Part shown: positions 36,885 to 46,149 of the stretch, piece by piece | Position numbering within the stretch: position 1 is the stretch's first letter | How the letters are laid out: each line of letters begins with the position of its first letter | Assembly: GCA_946481275.1 (NCBI GenBank) | Contig: CAMLMV010000050.1 | Span: 1-50,393 of the forward strand | DNA: 50,393 bases | Direction: 5' to 3' | DNA from: an uncultured Massilia sp. | Lineage (GTDB): Bacteria > Pseudomonadota > Gammaproteobacteria > Burkholderiales > Burkholderiaceae | Made by a program: the position numbers and the translations under genes | Notes under the pieces: model-generated | Seen by the model: only the letters and a program-made list of their open reading frames with translations | The model's database searches: none | Told to the model about the DNA's origin: nothing

Positions 36885-37301
36885 GTCTCTCGCCTTGAAA
36901 TGGAAGCACCGATGGGTATCGGGCCTACGTGTTTTTTTACCAACTACACGACTTTCCAATGTAGCAAGAAAACAATATTTATTCGTAAAAAATTATCCGA
37001 ATTAACTATTGTGCTCATCCTTTGATATTGAACAAAATTTGGATTTCCCTATGAAAACAGCCATGTCAAAACGCAAGAAATTGTCGCTTTTTAATTACAA
37101 TTCATTGCAAATTCAAAAATTGCTAGACAGACATCATTGCCCGTGCTAATTATTTTGACAATGTAGCCTTGAGGAAATAGTTTCAAGAACCGTTTCAGTC
37201 CTTGCAAATGTCATGCTTGATTGAAAACTTGGGTACAAACGGATGGCGCCAATTGGTTGCTCACAGGCCACAAACGTTCGCTGGGGATACTCTGAGAGAG
37301 T
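36885..37301. other. AT-rich intergenic region between divergent genes
   Basis: A 417-bp non-coding stretch, clearly richer in A+T than its neighbours, between the PEP-CTERM operon (minus) and the glycosyltransferase operon (plus). It contains the TTGACA element described separately, several A/T runs near 36970-37110 and no convincing reading frame. Such AT-rich divergent control regions can attract nucleoid proteins (H-NS type); this is inference. Confidence 0.7.
37155..37183 (+). promoter_or_regulatory. Candidate promoter of the glycosyltransferase operon
   Basis: A perfect TTGACA (37155-37160), a 17-bp spacer, then TAGTTT (37178-37183), a weak -10. It would leave a leader of about 115 nt before the GT41 start. 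Confidence 0.45.
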
Positions 37302-39824
37302 ATGATTACGCTTCCCAAAGCCGACTCGAGAGATTTATTCAGCATGAATGTTCCTGCGCATACCGATGCTTTGTTCCGCCAGGCCGAACGTGGCGTGCTG
37401 CCGCTCGGTGAGCTGTTCCAGGGTGCGCAGACGCTGGTCGAACTGGGGATGCAGCAGGAAGCCATCCGGTTGTACGAAACCTGGATCGCGCACACGGCCT
37501 CCCCGGCCGCGTATGCCGCCTGCTTCAACCTCGCCGTCGCGCGCGGCAACGTGGGGGACGATGCGGGCGCCGTGCGCGATTACCTGAAAGCGATCGAACT
37601 CGCCCCGAGCTTCGTCGAGGCCCGCCTGAATCTCGGCACGCTGTACGAACGCATGAACCGGCCCGATGACGCGCTCGCCGCATGGCAGGGCATCCTCGCC
37701 GACATCCCGGACCTGGCCGCGAAGCCGGCGCTGCACGTGCAGGCGCTGAACAACCTGGGCCGCCTGTGCGAGATCCGCAAGCACCTGCCGGAAGCGCTGG
37801 ACCATCTCACGCGCAGCCTGGAACTCGACCCGGACCAGCCCAAGGTCATCACGCACTGGGTGCACCTGCGCCAGAAGCTGTGCGTGTGGCCCATCTACGA
37901 AGCCTTCGGCGCCGTCACGGTGGAAGAACAGCGCCGTCACACGTCGGCACTCGCGATGCTGGGCGCGTCGCCCGATCCGGCCGAGCAGCTGGCCGCGTCG
38001 CTCAACTTCGTCGAACGCAAGGTGCACGCGGCGCCCGAGCAGCTGGCGCCGCCCGAAGGCTATGCGCACAGGCGCATCCGCATCGGCTACCTGTCGTCCG
38101 ACCTGTGCTCGCACGCGGTATCGATCCTGACGGCCGAACTGTACGAGCTGCACGACCGGTCGCGCGTCGAGGTCTACGCGTTTTCCTGGAGCCGCGAAGA
38201 CAACTCGCCGCTGCGCGCCCGCGTGGTCGGCGCGATGGACCACTACATCCGCATCGACCGCATGACGGACGAGGAAGCGGCGCGCTGCATCCGCTCGCAC
38301 GAGATCGACGTCCTCGTCGACCTGCACGGCCTCACCATGGGCGCGCGCGCCGACATCCTGGGCTGGCGTTCCGCGCCCGTGCAGCTGACGTGGCTGGGCT
38401 TTCCCGGCCCGACGGCGGTCCCCGGCATCGACTACGTGGTGGCCGACGACTTCGTGTTTCCGCCCGAACTGGAACCGCATTTCACGGAACGGCCGCTGCG
38501 CATGCCGCACACGTTCCAGATCAACGACCGCCGCCGTGCCATCGGTCCGACGCCCACGCGCGCGGCGAACGGCCTGCCGGACGGCGCATTCGTGTTCTGC
38601 TCCTTCAACAGCAATTTCAAGATCACGCCCGAGGTGTTCGACAGCTGGATGCGCATCCTGAAGCAGGTGCCGGACAGCGTGCTGTGGATGGTGGCCGACA
38701 GCGACGCTACCCGCGCCAATCTTGTGCGCGAGGCCGAGGCACGCGGCGTGGAAGGCAGCCGCCTGCTGTTCGCGGCACGCGTGGCGCCGGCCGATTACCT
38801 GGCCCGCTTCCGCCTGGCCGACCTGTTCCTCGACACGAATCCGTTCAACGGCGGCACTACCGCGAGCGACGCCCTGTGGGCAGGTCTCCCCGTGCTGACG
38901 TGGGCCGGCCAGACCTTCTGCTCGCGCATGGCGGGCAGCCTGCTACGCGCGGTCGGCCTGCCGGAACTCGTCACGCACACGCTGGAAGACTACGAGGCGC
39001 TGGCCATCGCCCTCGGCAACGACCGCCCGCGCATGGACGCGCTGCGCGCGCGCCTCGCGGCCAACCGCGACGCGAGCCCCCTGTTCGACACGCCGCGCTT
39101 CGTGTGCGACTACGAAGACCTGCTGGCGTCCGTCGTCAAGCGCCCGGCCGGCGCGGAACCCGCCGACGAGCCGGCGGTCGCCCGCCTGCAGGAAGTACCG
39201 GCCCCCGCGCAACTGACGCTGCAGCAGGAGAGCATGCTGGCGCTGCTGCGTCCCGGCATGCACAGCATCGTCGAAGTGGGCGGCGCCACTTTGGCCCAGG
39301 CCTGGCGCGCACGCGAGCCGAACTCGCACTATATCGCCATAAGCGCCGCTGTCGGCGCGTCCGGCGAGTGGAGCACCGCCGCCATCGGGCGCGATGCCGA
39401 GCAGCTGACCGACGCCGACTGGCAGCAGCTGGCCGCGGCCCAGTGCTGGCTATTCCCGGAAATGCTGGAACGCCTGCGCGATCCGTGGGCCTTCCTCGCG
39501 CGCCTGCGCCGCCAGGCGCTCGGCCCGGTGGAACTGGTCGCCTGCGTGGGCAACGGCCAGAACTGGCTCGTGCAGACGCTGCTCGCCGCGGGCAACACGC
39601 CGGACCGGCGCAACCTGCACCTGTTCACGCGCGCATCGCTCGCGGCACTGCTGCAGGAATGCGGATTCGCGCTCGTCTCCATGACGACGGTGAACGCGCA
39701 GCAGCCGCCGCCGGTCGTGCTGGACGCGATCCGCGCCCTGGCCGCGGCCAGCGGCGCCGATCCCGAGCTGGCCGTACAGGACGCGCTGCCCTATCAATAC
39801 CTGGTGCGCGCGATCGCCGCCTGA
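37302..39824 (+). CDS. TPR-GT41 (SPINDLY/OGT-like) glycosyltransferase with decayed methyltransferase tail
   Basis: 840 residues from the ATG at 37302 (an alternative start is 37344). TPR-like helical repeats fill about residues 35-200 (AAYAACFNLAVARGNVGDDA, LNLGTLYERMNRPDDALAAW, LNNLGRLCEIRKHLPEALDH). The GT41 catalytic region (about 255-610) has IRIGYLSSDLCSHAV (His271), FCSFNSNFKITPEVFDSW (Lys440) and LDTNPFNGGTTASDALWAGL, the counterparts of the O-GlcNAc transferase active site. These enzymes transfer a sugar to Ser/Thr of proteins in the cytoplasm. The last 200 residues resemble the methyltransferase domain of the next gene, but the SAM loop is degraded (VEVGGATLAQ instead of VEIGASDGALA). 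It is the first gene of a four-gene plus-strand unit. Confidence 0.88.
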   Translation: MITLPKADSRDLFSMNVPAHTDALFRQAERGVLPLGELFQGAQTLVELGMQQEAIRLYETWIAHTASPAAYAACFNLAVARGNVGDDAGAVRDYLKAIELAPSFVEARLNLGTLYERMNRPDDALAAWQGILADIPDLAAKPALHVQALNNLGRLCEIRKHLPEALDHLTRSLELDPDQPKVITHWVHLRQKLCVWPIYEAFGAVTVEEQRRHTSALAMLGASPDPAEQLAASLNFVERKVHAAPEQLAPPEGYAHRRIRIGYLSSDLCSHAVSILTAELYELHDRSRVEVYAFSWSREDNSPLRARVVGAMDHYIRIDRMTDEEAARCIRSHEIDVLVDLHGLTMGARADILGWRSAPVQLTWLGFPGPTAVPGIDYVVADDFVFPPELEPHFTERPLRMPHTFQINDRRRAIGPTPTRAANGLPDGAFVFCSFNSNFKITPEVFDSWMRILKQVPDSVLWMVADSDATRANLVREAEARGVEGSRLLFAARVAPADYLARFRLADLFLDTNPFNGGTTASDALWAGLPVLTWAGQTFCSRMAGSLLRAVGLPELVTHTLEDYEALAIALGNDRPRMDALRARLAANRDASPLFDTPRFVCDYEDLLASVVKRPAGAEPADEPAVARLQEVPAPAQLTLQQESMLALLRPGMHSIVEVGGATLAQAWRAREPNSHYIAISAAVGASGEWSTAAIGRDAEQLTDADWQQLAAAQCWLFPEMLERLRDPWAFLARLRRQALGPVELVACVGNGQNWLVQTLLAAGNTPDRRNLHLFTRASLAALLQECGFALVSMTTVNAQQPPPVVLDAIRALAAASGADPELAVQDALPYQYLVRAIAA

Positions 39825-39860
39825 CACCACCGAGAACCTCATCCGGAGTTACGCAACACA

Positions 39861-41189
39861 ATGAACAACATCGACGTCGACAGTATCCCCATCATTTCGG
39901 TCTCCTACAATTCAGCTGAGCTGATCGAGGAGTTGTTGAGTTCGCTGCGCAGGCATTACCCCAACCCGGTGACGATCATCGACGGTTCGAGCGAGGAGCA
40001 TTGGCGCGCGATCGAAGCGGTGTGCGCCAACTACGCGGACGTGAAGTTCATCCACTTCGACTACAACATCCACCACGGCCCCGGCATGGCCTGGGCGTTC
40101 CAGAACCTGGAGCTGCAGGGCCCCGTGCTGGTGCTCGATTCCGACGTCATCGTGCTGAACCGCGGCTTCATCGAATCGATGCTGGAGGAACTGCAGCCCG
40201 GCATGTACGGCGTGGGTTATACCAATCACGTGAACGAGGGCGGCTTCGATGTGGACTACGAAGAGGGCGCGGTCCGCTACCTGCATCCGGCCTGCATGCT
40301 GGTCAATATCGAGGTGGTGCGCCAGTGGCCGATGCCGACCCGCCACGGCGCGCCGATGACGGAACCGATGCTGGCCCTGCACCGCGCCGGCAAGGACAAC
40401 CTGATCAAGGGCATCCAGTGGCTCAAGGAAGACTTCAAGGTCGACGGCGTGAACCACTACCTGCGCCATGACTGGCAAGGCACGGTGAAGCGGTCCGGCG
40501 GCTATCACCTGGAAGCCTGGGAGCAGGCGGCGCGTGAAGCGGCCACCATGCGGCTGCACATCCAGAGCCTGCTGCCGGCGCGGCTGGCCAGGGTGGTCGA
40601 GATCGGCGCCAGCGACGGCGCCCTGGCCCGCGCCGTCAAGGAAGGCAATCCGGCGTGCGACTACACCGCGGTCGCGATCGATCCGGACAACGCGAATCTG
40701 CAGAAAGGCGCCTGCGACCGTGTCCTCAACGAGGACGTGGACGCGCTGGGCGACGACTTCTTCCGCGGCTATACCGACGTGGACTGCTGGGTGCTGGACC
40801 AGGCGCTGGAACGCATCCGCCACCCGGAGCGGCTGCTGCAGCGCATCCGCAAGGTGATCGCCCCCGGCAGCAGCATCGTGGCCGTGATCCCGAACGGGCA
40901 GCACTGGAGCGTGCTGGCCCGGCTGTGCATCGGCGACCTGCGCTATGCGGACAGCGGCATCCTGGCCACCAGCAACCGCCGCATGTTCAGCCGCGGCACG
41001 CTGTTCGAGCTGTTCCAGCAGAACGGATTCGCCGTGGAACAGGGGCTGCAGATGCAGCTGGCCCCGCTGCAGAACGAAGCCGTCGTGGCCGCGATCAGGC
41101 AGCTGGCCGTCAGCGTCGGCGCCGATCCGGACCTGACCGTCACCGATGCGCAACCCACGGCCTACATCATCAGGGCCGTACCCAAATAA
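39861..41189 (+). CDS. GT2 glycosyltransferase fused to a class I methyltransferase
   Basis: 442 residues. The N-terminal GT-A domain (about 8-205): IISVSYNSAELIEELLSSL and the metal-binding DSD at residues 93-95 (VLVLDSDVIVLNRGF). The C-terminal SAM-dependent methyltransferase domain (about 230-440) has motif I VVEIGASDGALARAV and an acidic motif II AIDPDN. The end (EAVVAAIRQLAVSVGADPDL, TVTDAQPTAYIIRAV) matches the tail of the upstream GT41 protein, showing the two share a domain by descent. It begins 36 bp after the GT41 gene. It probably extends a glycan and methylates it; the sugars are unknown. Confidence 0.85.
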   Translation: MNNIDVDSIPIISVSYNSAELIEELLSSLRRHYPNPVTIIDGSSEEHWRAIEAVCANYADVKFIHFDYNIHHGPGMAWAFQNLELQGPVLVLDSDVIVLNRGFIESMLEELQPGMYGVGYTNHVNEGGFDVDYEEGAVRYLHPACMLVNIEVVRQWPMPTRHGAPMTEPMLALHRAGKDNLIKGIQWLKEDFKVDGVNHYLRHDWQGTVKRSGGYHLEAWEQAAREAATMRLHIQSLLPARLARVVEIGASDGALARAVKEGNPACDYTAVAIDPDNANLQKGACDRVLNEDVDALGDDFFRGYTDVDCWVLDQALERIRHPERLLQRIRKVIAPGSSIVAVIPNGQHWSVLARLCIGDLRYADSGILATSNRRMFSRGTLFELFQQNGFAVEQGLQMQLAPLQNEAVVAAIRQLAVSVGADPDLTVTDAQPTAYIIRAVPK

Positions 41190-41204
41190 GACGCCTTCCC
41201 TATC

Positions 41205-42005
41205 ATGAACAAACCGCCCTTCTTTTCCGTGATCGTGCCGACCCACACGCGCGCGATCCTGCTGCGCCGCGCCCTGGAGTCGATCAAGTCGCAGGCCTGT
41301 CCCGTCGACGTCGAAGTGATCGTGATTTCCGACGCCAGCGACCGTGCCACCGATGAAGTTTGCGCCGAACTGCTCGGCAAGAGCGACATGTACATCCGCC
41401 GCAACGGCGAAAAGGGTCCGTCGGCAAGCCGCAACCTGGGCTTGTCGCTGGCGAAGGGCAATTACATCCTGTTCCTGGACGACGACGACGCCTGGCATCC
41501 CAACTGCCTGGCGCAGCTCTACGACCAGCCGCATGTGCGGCTGGGCCTCCCGGTCTACTTCAACTGCTCGGTGGTCACCGAGCGCCGCCTGCCGCAAGGG
41601 CCGGAACCGTTGTCGGAAGTCGGCATGAACCTGGAGAACGGGCTGACGCCGGACGTGTACGTGAAGAACCAGGTGCACATGTCCTGCTTCGCATTCCCGA
41701 AACACCTGCTGCAGGGCCTCGAGTTCGATCCGTTCATGCGCGCCTACGAGGACTGGGACTATCTGCTGTCGGTGTTCGACCGCCAGATGCCGACCCATGT
41801 GCCGTTCCTGGGCTCGCGCGTGTTCGAAGTGGCGGACGACACGACCGACCGCCGCGGCAGCAGCACGGCCGCGACCGACTTCAATGCGGTGCTGGACTAC
41901 CTGTACGTCTACCGGCGCCACCCGGCGCCGAGCCCCGAATTGCGCCAGAAACGTGCCGATCTGCTGGCGCAGACCGGCCTGCCGATCGGCGCGGATTTGC
42001 TGTAG
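41205..42005 (+). CDS. GT2 family glycosyltransferase
   Basis: 266 residues. A standard GT-A fold: [20 protein letters not shown] at the N-terminus, the nucleotide-sugar site [17 protein letters not shown] (DDDD), and the downstream acidic acceptor motif [11 protein letters not shown]. It starts 15 bp after the preceding gene, so it is in the same operon. No membrane segment is seen, so it is cytoplasmic or peripheral. Donor and acceptor cannot be read from sequence. Confidence 0.9.
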   Translation: MNKPPFFSVIVPTHTRAILLRRALESIKSQACPVDVEVIVISDASDRATDEVCAELLGKSDMYIRRNGEKGPSASRNLGLSLAKGNYILFLDDDDAWHPNCLAQLYDQPHVRLGLPVYFNCSVVTERRLPQGPEPLSEVGMNLENGLTPDVYVKNQVHMSCFAFPKHLLQGLEFDPFMRAYEDWDYLLSVFDRQMPTHVPFLGSRVFEVADDTTDRRGSSTAATDFNAVLDYLYVYRRHPAPSPELRQKRADLLAQTGLPIGADLL

Positions 42006-42060
42006 CAAGACGGCACGCATGGCGCCTGCAGCTGGACGGCTGGACCGCCACGCTGTCCTG

Positions 42061-43641
42061 ATGACACCAACGAATATGAGTTCCATGACGCCACAGAACG
42101 ACACGCCGGACCAGTCCGGACCAGGCCAGATCGACAATTTGCCCCCGCTGCTGTCGATCTGCATCCCGACATTCAAACGCGCCGGCCTGTTGCGCCTGAC
42201 GCTGGAAAGCATCACGTCGCAACCGCCGTTCCGGGACAGCGACGAGGTCGAGATCGTCATCGCGGACAACTGTTCGCCCGACGAAACCCGGGCCGTGGCC
42301 GAGGAATTCGTGCACGCCTTCCCCGACAAGATCGTGTATCACCGCCACGAGACGCCGATGACGGCGGACATGAACTTCGAGTTCGTGCTCGGCAAGGGCC
42401 GCGGCACCTACCTGAAGCTGCACAACGATAACCTGCTGGTCCGCGCCGGCGCACTCGACGAGGTACTGAAGATCGTCCGCGCGACGCAGGCCGAAAAGCC
42501 GATCGTCTTCTTCACGAACGGGAATATGTACACGGGCGAGGCGTTCGACACGGCCCGGTCGTTCGACGAATTCCTCGCCAAGGCCTCGTACTTCTGCACC
42601 TGGATCGGCGCCTTCGGCATGTGGCGCGACGAATTCCGTGCGATCCCGGACATCGGCCGCCTCGAGAAACTGCGGCTGGTGCAGACGGACGTCCTGTTCC
42701 GCCTGCTGGCGGCGGGCAAGCGCGCCATCATCATGTACGGCAGCTATTTCACGAGCATGCCGGTAGGCCGCAAGAGCGGCTACAACGTGGCCGAAGTCTT
42801 CGGCCACAACTACCTGTCGCTGCTGAAACCCTATCTCGCGTCCGGCCATCTGAGCCGGGAGGCGTACGAAGCCGAGAAGCAGCGCATCCTCATCCACCAG
42901 ACGATTCCGTATTACTTCGACCAGGACAACGACTTCGTCAAGGATGGCTTCCTGAAGTGGATGGAGGACTACCGCGACGACGCCTACTTCTACGCCGCGA
43001 TCGCGCCGATGGTCACCAACGGTCCCGCCGACCCGTTGCATATCACGCTGGCCGAATTGTGGCGCTTCCGTAATCCGCACAACGAGACGCACCTGGTCGA
43101 AAGCCACGGCGCGATCAACTTCAACAACGTGACGTGCGGCCGGCGCAGCTACGGCGGCCTGTCCGTATGGACCTTCGGCAGCGGCGACGAGGCGCTGCGG
43201 ATCGGACACTTCGTCTCCATCGCCGACGACGTCAAGTTCCTGCTGGGCGGTAACCACGCCTACACGGGCTTCTCGACCTTTCCGTTCATGGCCAAGTATT
43301 TCGGCGTCGCCGAAGCGCAGTCCAAGGGACCGATCGTGATCGAGGACGACGTCTGGATCGGGTACGGCACGACGGTGCTGTCGGGCGTCACGATCGGCAA
43401 GGGCGCGGTGGTCGCGGCGGGCAGCGTCGTGACGAAGGATATCCCGCCCTACACGATCGCCGGCGGCAACCCGGCCCGCCCGATCAAGCCGCGGTTCGCG
43501 CCCGAAGTGGTCGAGCGCCTGCTGGCCTTCGATTTCGCCAGCCTGTCGGACCAGGCGATCCTGGCCAACCGCGATCTCGTCGGCACGGCACTGACGCCGG
43601 AGAACGTGGACGCGGTGCTGGCGCAGCTGCGCGGCGCATAA
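42061..43641 (+). CDS. GT2 glycosyltransferase fused to a left-handed beta-helix acetyltransferase
   Basis: 526 residues from the ATG at 42061; 42019, 42076 and 42085 are alternatives, none with a clear ribosome site. The GT2 domain (about 28-240) begins [20 protein letters not shown]; its usual DxD is replaced by [11 protein letters not shown]. The second domain (about 345-490) is a hexapeptide-repeat acyltransferase of the CatB/Vat type, with the catalytic His399 in [14 protein letters not shown] and repeats [40 protein letters not shown]. One protein could thus add a sugar and acetylate it. It is the last gene of the plus-strand glycan operon. Confidence 0.85.
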   Translation: MTPTNMSSMTPQNDTPDQSGPGQIDNLPPLLSICIPTFKRAGLLRLTLESITSQPPFRDSDEVEIVIADNCSPDETRAVAEEFVHAFPDKIVYHRHETPMTADMNFEFVLGKGRGTYLKLHNDNLLVRAGALDEVLKIVRATQAEKPIVFFTNGNMYTGEAFDTARSFDEFLAKASYFCTWIGAFGMWRDEFRAIPDIGRLEKLRLVQTDVLFRLLAAGKRAIIMYGSYFTSMPVGRKSGYNVAEVFGHNYLSLLKPYLASGHLSREAYEAEKQRILIHQTIPYYFDQDNDFVKDGFLKWMEDYRDDAYFYAAIAPMVTNGPADPLHITLAELWRFRNPHNETHLVESHGAINFNNVTCGRRSYGGLSVWTFGSGDEALRIGHFVSIADDVKFLLGGNHAYTGFSTFPFMAKYFGVAEAQSKGPIVIEDDVWIGYGTTVLSGVTIGKGAVVAAGSVVTKDIPPYTIAGGNPARPIKPRFAPEVVERLLAFDFASLSDQAILANRDLVGTALTPENVDAVLAQLRGA

Positions 43642-43657
43642 CGCACATCAAGACACG

Positions 43658-43693
43658 AAAGGCCGGTGGCGCATGGTGCGCCACCGGCCTTTT
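43658..43693. terminator. Strong bidirectional terminator between the glycan operon and the export operon
   Basis: AAAGGCCGGTGGCGCA - TGG - TGCGCCACCGGCCTTT forms a perfect 16-bp stem, with TTTT on the plus strand and an A run on the other side. It sits between two convergent operons. Confidence 0.93.
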
Positions 43694-43710
43694 GCTTTGC
43701 CCTGCCCGGA

Positions 43711-44757
43711 TCAGACCAGCAGATTCGTCGCCTTGTACAGGTACTCGTACTCGTCCATGTCCGGATCGCGCGCCAGGTTCCACAGCGCGGGCGCACGGGA
43801 CACCAGTTCGAACTTGGCGTAGTCGATCGGGAACTCGTCGGCCTTCACCGGCGGGATGCGGGTGTGATTGATGTGGTAGATGAACTTCGACGTCACCCGG
43901 TTGAACTGGGCGATGTAGTTGGCGACGGTACTCAGCGACATCTCCGCCAGGCTGTAGGAGTTGAACGCGAGGTCGATCGAATCGTCGCGCAGCGCGGCGA
44001 TGGCGAAGTTCGGCAGCACGAGGGCATCGTAGTCGCGCACGTCGATCGTCTCCAGGTCCACCTCGCCGTACAGCGCGATCTTCTTGTCGGGGAAGGCGCT
44101 CAGCAGGTAGAACGCGGTCAGGGCCATGTTTTCCGGCAGGTCGACGTCGATGTACGTCAGGTCCGGGTTATCGCGCAGCAGGAAGTGGCCCAGGCCGCCG
44201 AAGCCGCCGCCCAGTTCGAGCACGGCGCGACGCTGCCGGCTGCGCGTCAGGCGTGCGATCACGGTGGCGTAATAATGCTGGTAATCGACGCCGGCGCGGT
44301 AGAACACGCCGTCGATATAAAAGCCGTACGGATTGCCGATCACCGGCGTCTGCAGCGCGTCCAGGCCATGCGTCTTGCCGATGGAATCGAGCCAGATCTG
44401 CATGCGGTGCATGATGTCGGCCATGTATTTTCCGGCGTTTTCTTCGCTGATATTGCCCGAGAAATAGGCAGTTTGCATGTCAGTCGGCATGCCATGGATG
44501 CCGGTCGAGCAGCTTGCACGGAAAAAGTTACCGTAGATGCGGCTCAGCGCGGCGACGTCACCGCGCGCCATCACGTCCATGACCTCGCCCATGTAGCCTT
44601 CGTAGATCGGCAGCCACATGTGGCCGACCTGGTATGCGTCCGGCGCGTCCTTCTGCACCGCCTTCGACTTGTTGTAGGCGGCGATCACCCGTTCGATGAC
44701 TCGTGTGTCGACCGGGGCAGGTCGGTTGATGAAGCCGTTTTCTATGCTCAGGAACAT
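43711..44757 (-). CDS. Putative sugar O-methyltransferase
   Basis: 348 residues. The N-terminal part is helical (VIERVIAAYNKSKAVQKDAP, YQVGHMWLPIYEGYMGEVMD). The central SAM-binding motif is AVLELGGGFGGLGHFLL, followed by YIDVDLPENM (acidic motif II) and a later IDLAFNSYSLAEMS. This is the layout of the putative sugar O-methyltransferase family found in surface-polysaccharide clusters. It lies 36 bp downstream of the HlyD gene and is the last gene of the export operon, so it probably modifies a glycan carried by, or made with, the exported protein. The exact sugar is unknown. Confidence 0.8.
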   Translation of the reverse strand: MFLSIENGFINRPAPVDTRVIERVIAAYNKSKAVQKDAPDAYQVGHMWLPIYEGYMGEVMDVMARGDVAALSRIYGNFFRASCSTGIHGMPTDMQTAYFSGNISEENAGKYMADIMHRMQIWLDSIGKTHGLDALQTPVIGNPYGFYIDGVFYRAGVDYQHYYATVIARLTRSRQRRAVLELGGGFGGLGHFLLRDNPDLTYIDVDLPENMALTAFYLLSAFPDKKIALYGEVDLETIDVRDYDALVLPNFAIAALRDDSIDLAFNSYSLAEMSLSTVANYIAQFNRVTSKFIYHINHTRIPPVKADEFPIDYAKFELVSRAPALWNLARDPDMDEYEYLYKATNLLV

Positions 44758-44793
44758 GCTCGTTTCCAGTAAATGATGGGTGGAGGTGCGGAA

Positions 44794-46149
44794 TCAGGGT
44801 TCGCGGATCGCTTCGTCGAGGCCCTTCGTCAGGGGCCACAGCAGGTACGACAGCACGGTGCGCTTGCCGACCACGATTTCGGCCGTCAGGGTCATGCCCG
44901 GCAGCAGGCGCGCGTGCGGGTCCATGTTCTTCAACTTGCCGCTGCCGAGGTCGATACGGCTCACATAGTACGCGTCGGTGCCCGTGTCCACGTTCGTCGT
45001 CTCGCGCTTGAACGCGTCCTCGGACAGGGTGCGCACCTTCGCTTCCAGCGTGCCGTGCTTCTGGAACGGGAACGCGTCGAGCTTGATGTGCGCCACGTCG
45101 CCCGCCTTCACGTGGCCGACGTCGAGCGAATCGATCTGCACTTCGGCGTCCAGCGCGGTCCCCAGCGGCACGAGCGTGAACATCTTCTCGGCGGCCTGCG
45201 CGACGGAACCCTGCGACAGCTTGGCGATGTCCTGCACCATGGCGTCGGCCGGTGCCGTCAGGATCACCTTGTCGCGGCGCAGCGTGCCCTTCTTGATCTG
45301 CTCGGCCGTCGCGTCGCGTTCGCGCGTGAGGTTCAGCATGTCTTCCATGATCTTCTGGCGCCAGCCGTTCACGAACGCGCGCTTCTCCGCCTCCAGGCCG
45401 GCCAGCGTACGGCGGATCTCCGGTTCCTGGTTCTTCGCCAGCGTGTAGTCGCGTTCCACTTCCATGCGCTTGTTGCGCGCGTCCAGCAGGTTGACCTTGG
45501 CGCCGAATTTCTGGTCGACGAGGCGTTCCTGCATCGTCTCCACTTCGCGCAGCGACTTGGTGCGGTCGGCCAGCACCTGCTGGTCGTGCACGTTCGTGTC
45601 GAGCGACGCGCGGGCCTTGGCGATGTTCTCGTCCAGGCGCGCCATCTGCGCGGCGAAGTTGGCGCGGCGCTCGCCGGCCAGCTTGTCCTGCAGCTGGGTG
45701 TCGGCCGACACCTTGCCCGTCTCGGCCGGCGTGCCCCGGCCGGCCAGTTCGGCCTCGAGGCGTTTCACCTGCGTGTCCAGGCTGTCGAATTTCAGGCGCA
45801 GTTGCGCCTGGTCGGCGTCGGCGTCCGTCGGGTCCAGCGTGGCGAGGCGCTCGCCCTTCTTGACGACCTGGCCGATGCGCACGTCGATCGAGCGGATGAT
45901 CGAGGTCTCGATCGGCTGCACGACGATGTTGGACAACGGGGTGGTGAGCCGGCCCTGCGCCTTCACGACCTCGTCGACCTCGGCGACGCTGGCCCAGCCG
46001 AGGAAGCACACGAGCATCGCCGCCAGCGCGTGGACGGTGATGCGGGCATACGGCGGCAGCGGCCGGCGCTCGATCTCGTCGGCGTCCGGCAGGAACTCGA
46101 CGTCGGTCGGATCGAGTGCCGTTACAGATGACTTGTTTGCTGGTTCCAT
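44794..46149 (-). CDS. HlyD-family type I secretion periplasmic adaptor
   Basis: 451 residues. A single transmembrane helix near 33-53 (TVHALAAMLVCFLGWASVAE), the lipoyl-like half VVKAQGRLTTPLSNIVVQPI, a long coiled coil (about 100-300), and the second lipoyl and beta-barrel part (VILTAPADAMVQDIAKLSQG, HIKLDAFPFQKHGTLEAKV). The C-terminus LLPGMTLTAEIVVGKRTVLSYLL-type motif is read as RLLPGMTLTAEIVVGKRT. It bridges the ABC transporter to an outer-membrane TolC, which is not encoded here. It overlaps the upstream ABC gene by 28 bp. Confidence 0.96.
   Translation of the reverse strand: MEPANKSSVTALDPTDVEFLPDADEIERRPLPPYARITVHALAAMLVCFLGWASVAEVDEVVKAQGRLTTPLSNIVVQPIETSIIRSIDVRIGQVVKKGERLATLDPTDADADQAQLRLKFDSLDTQVKRLEAELAGRGTPAETGKVSADTQLQDKLAGERRANFAAQMARLDENIAKARASLDTNVHDQQVLADRTKSLREVETMQERLVDQKFGAKVNLLDARNKRMEVERDYTLAKNQEPEIRRTLAGLEAEKRAFVNGWRQKIMEDMLNLTRERDATAEQIKKGTLRRDKVILTAPADAMVQDIAKLSQGSVAQAAEKMFTLVPLGTALDAEVQIDSLDVGHVKAGDVAHIKLDAFPFQKHGTLEAKVRTLSEDAFKRETTNVDTGTDAYYVSRIDLGSGKLKNMDPHARLLPGMTLTAEIVVGKRTVLSYLLWPLTKGLDEAIREP

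Noticed and set aside
32919..37025. A 1368-residue plus-strand open frame through the subtilase region
   Set aside because: Antisense shadow of the S8 peptidase and PEP-CTERM genes, both of which have clear family motifs; the frame is Arg/Val-rich without motifs.
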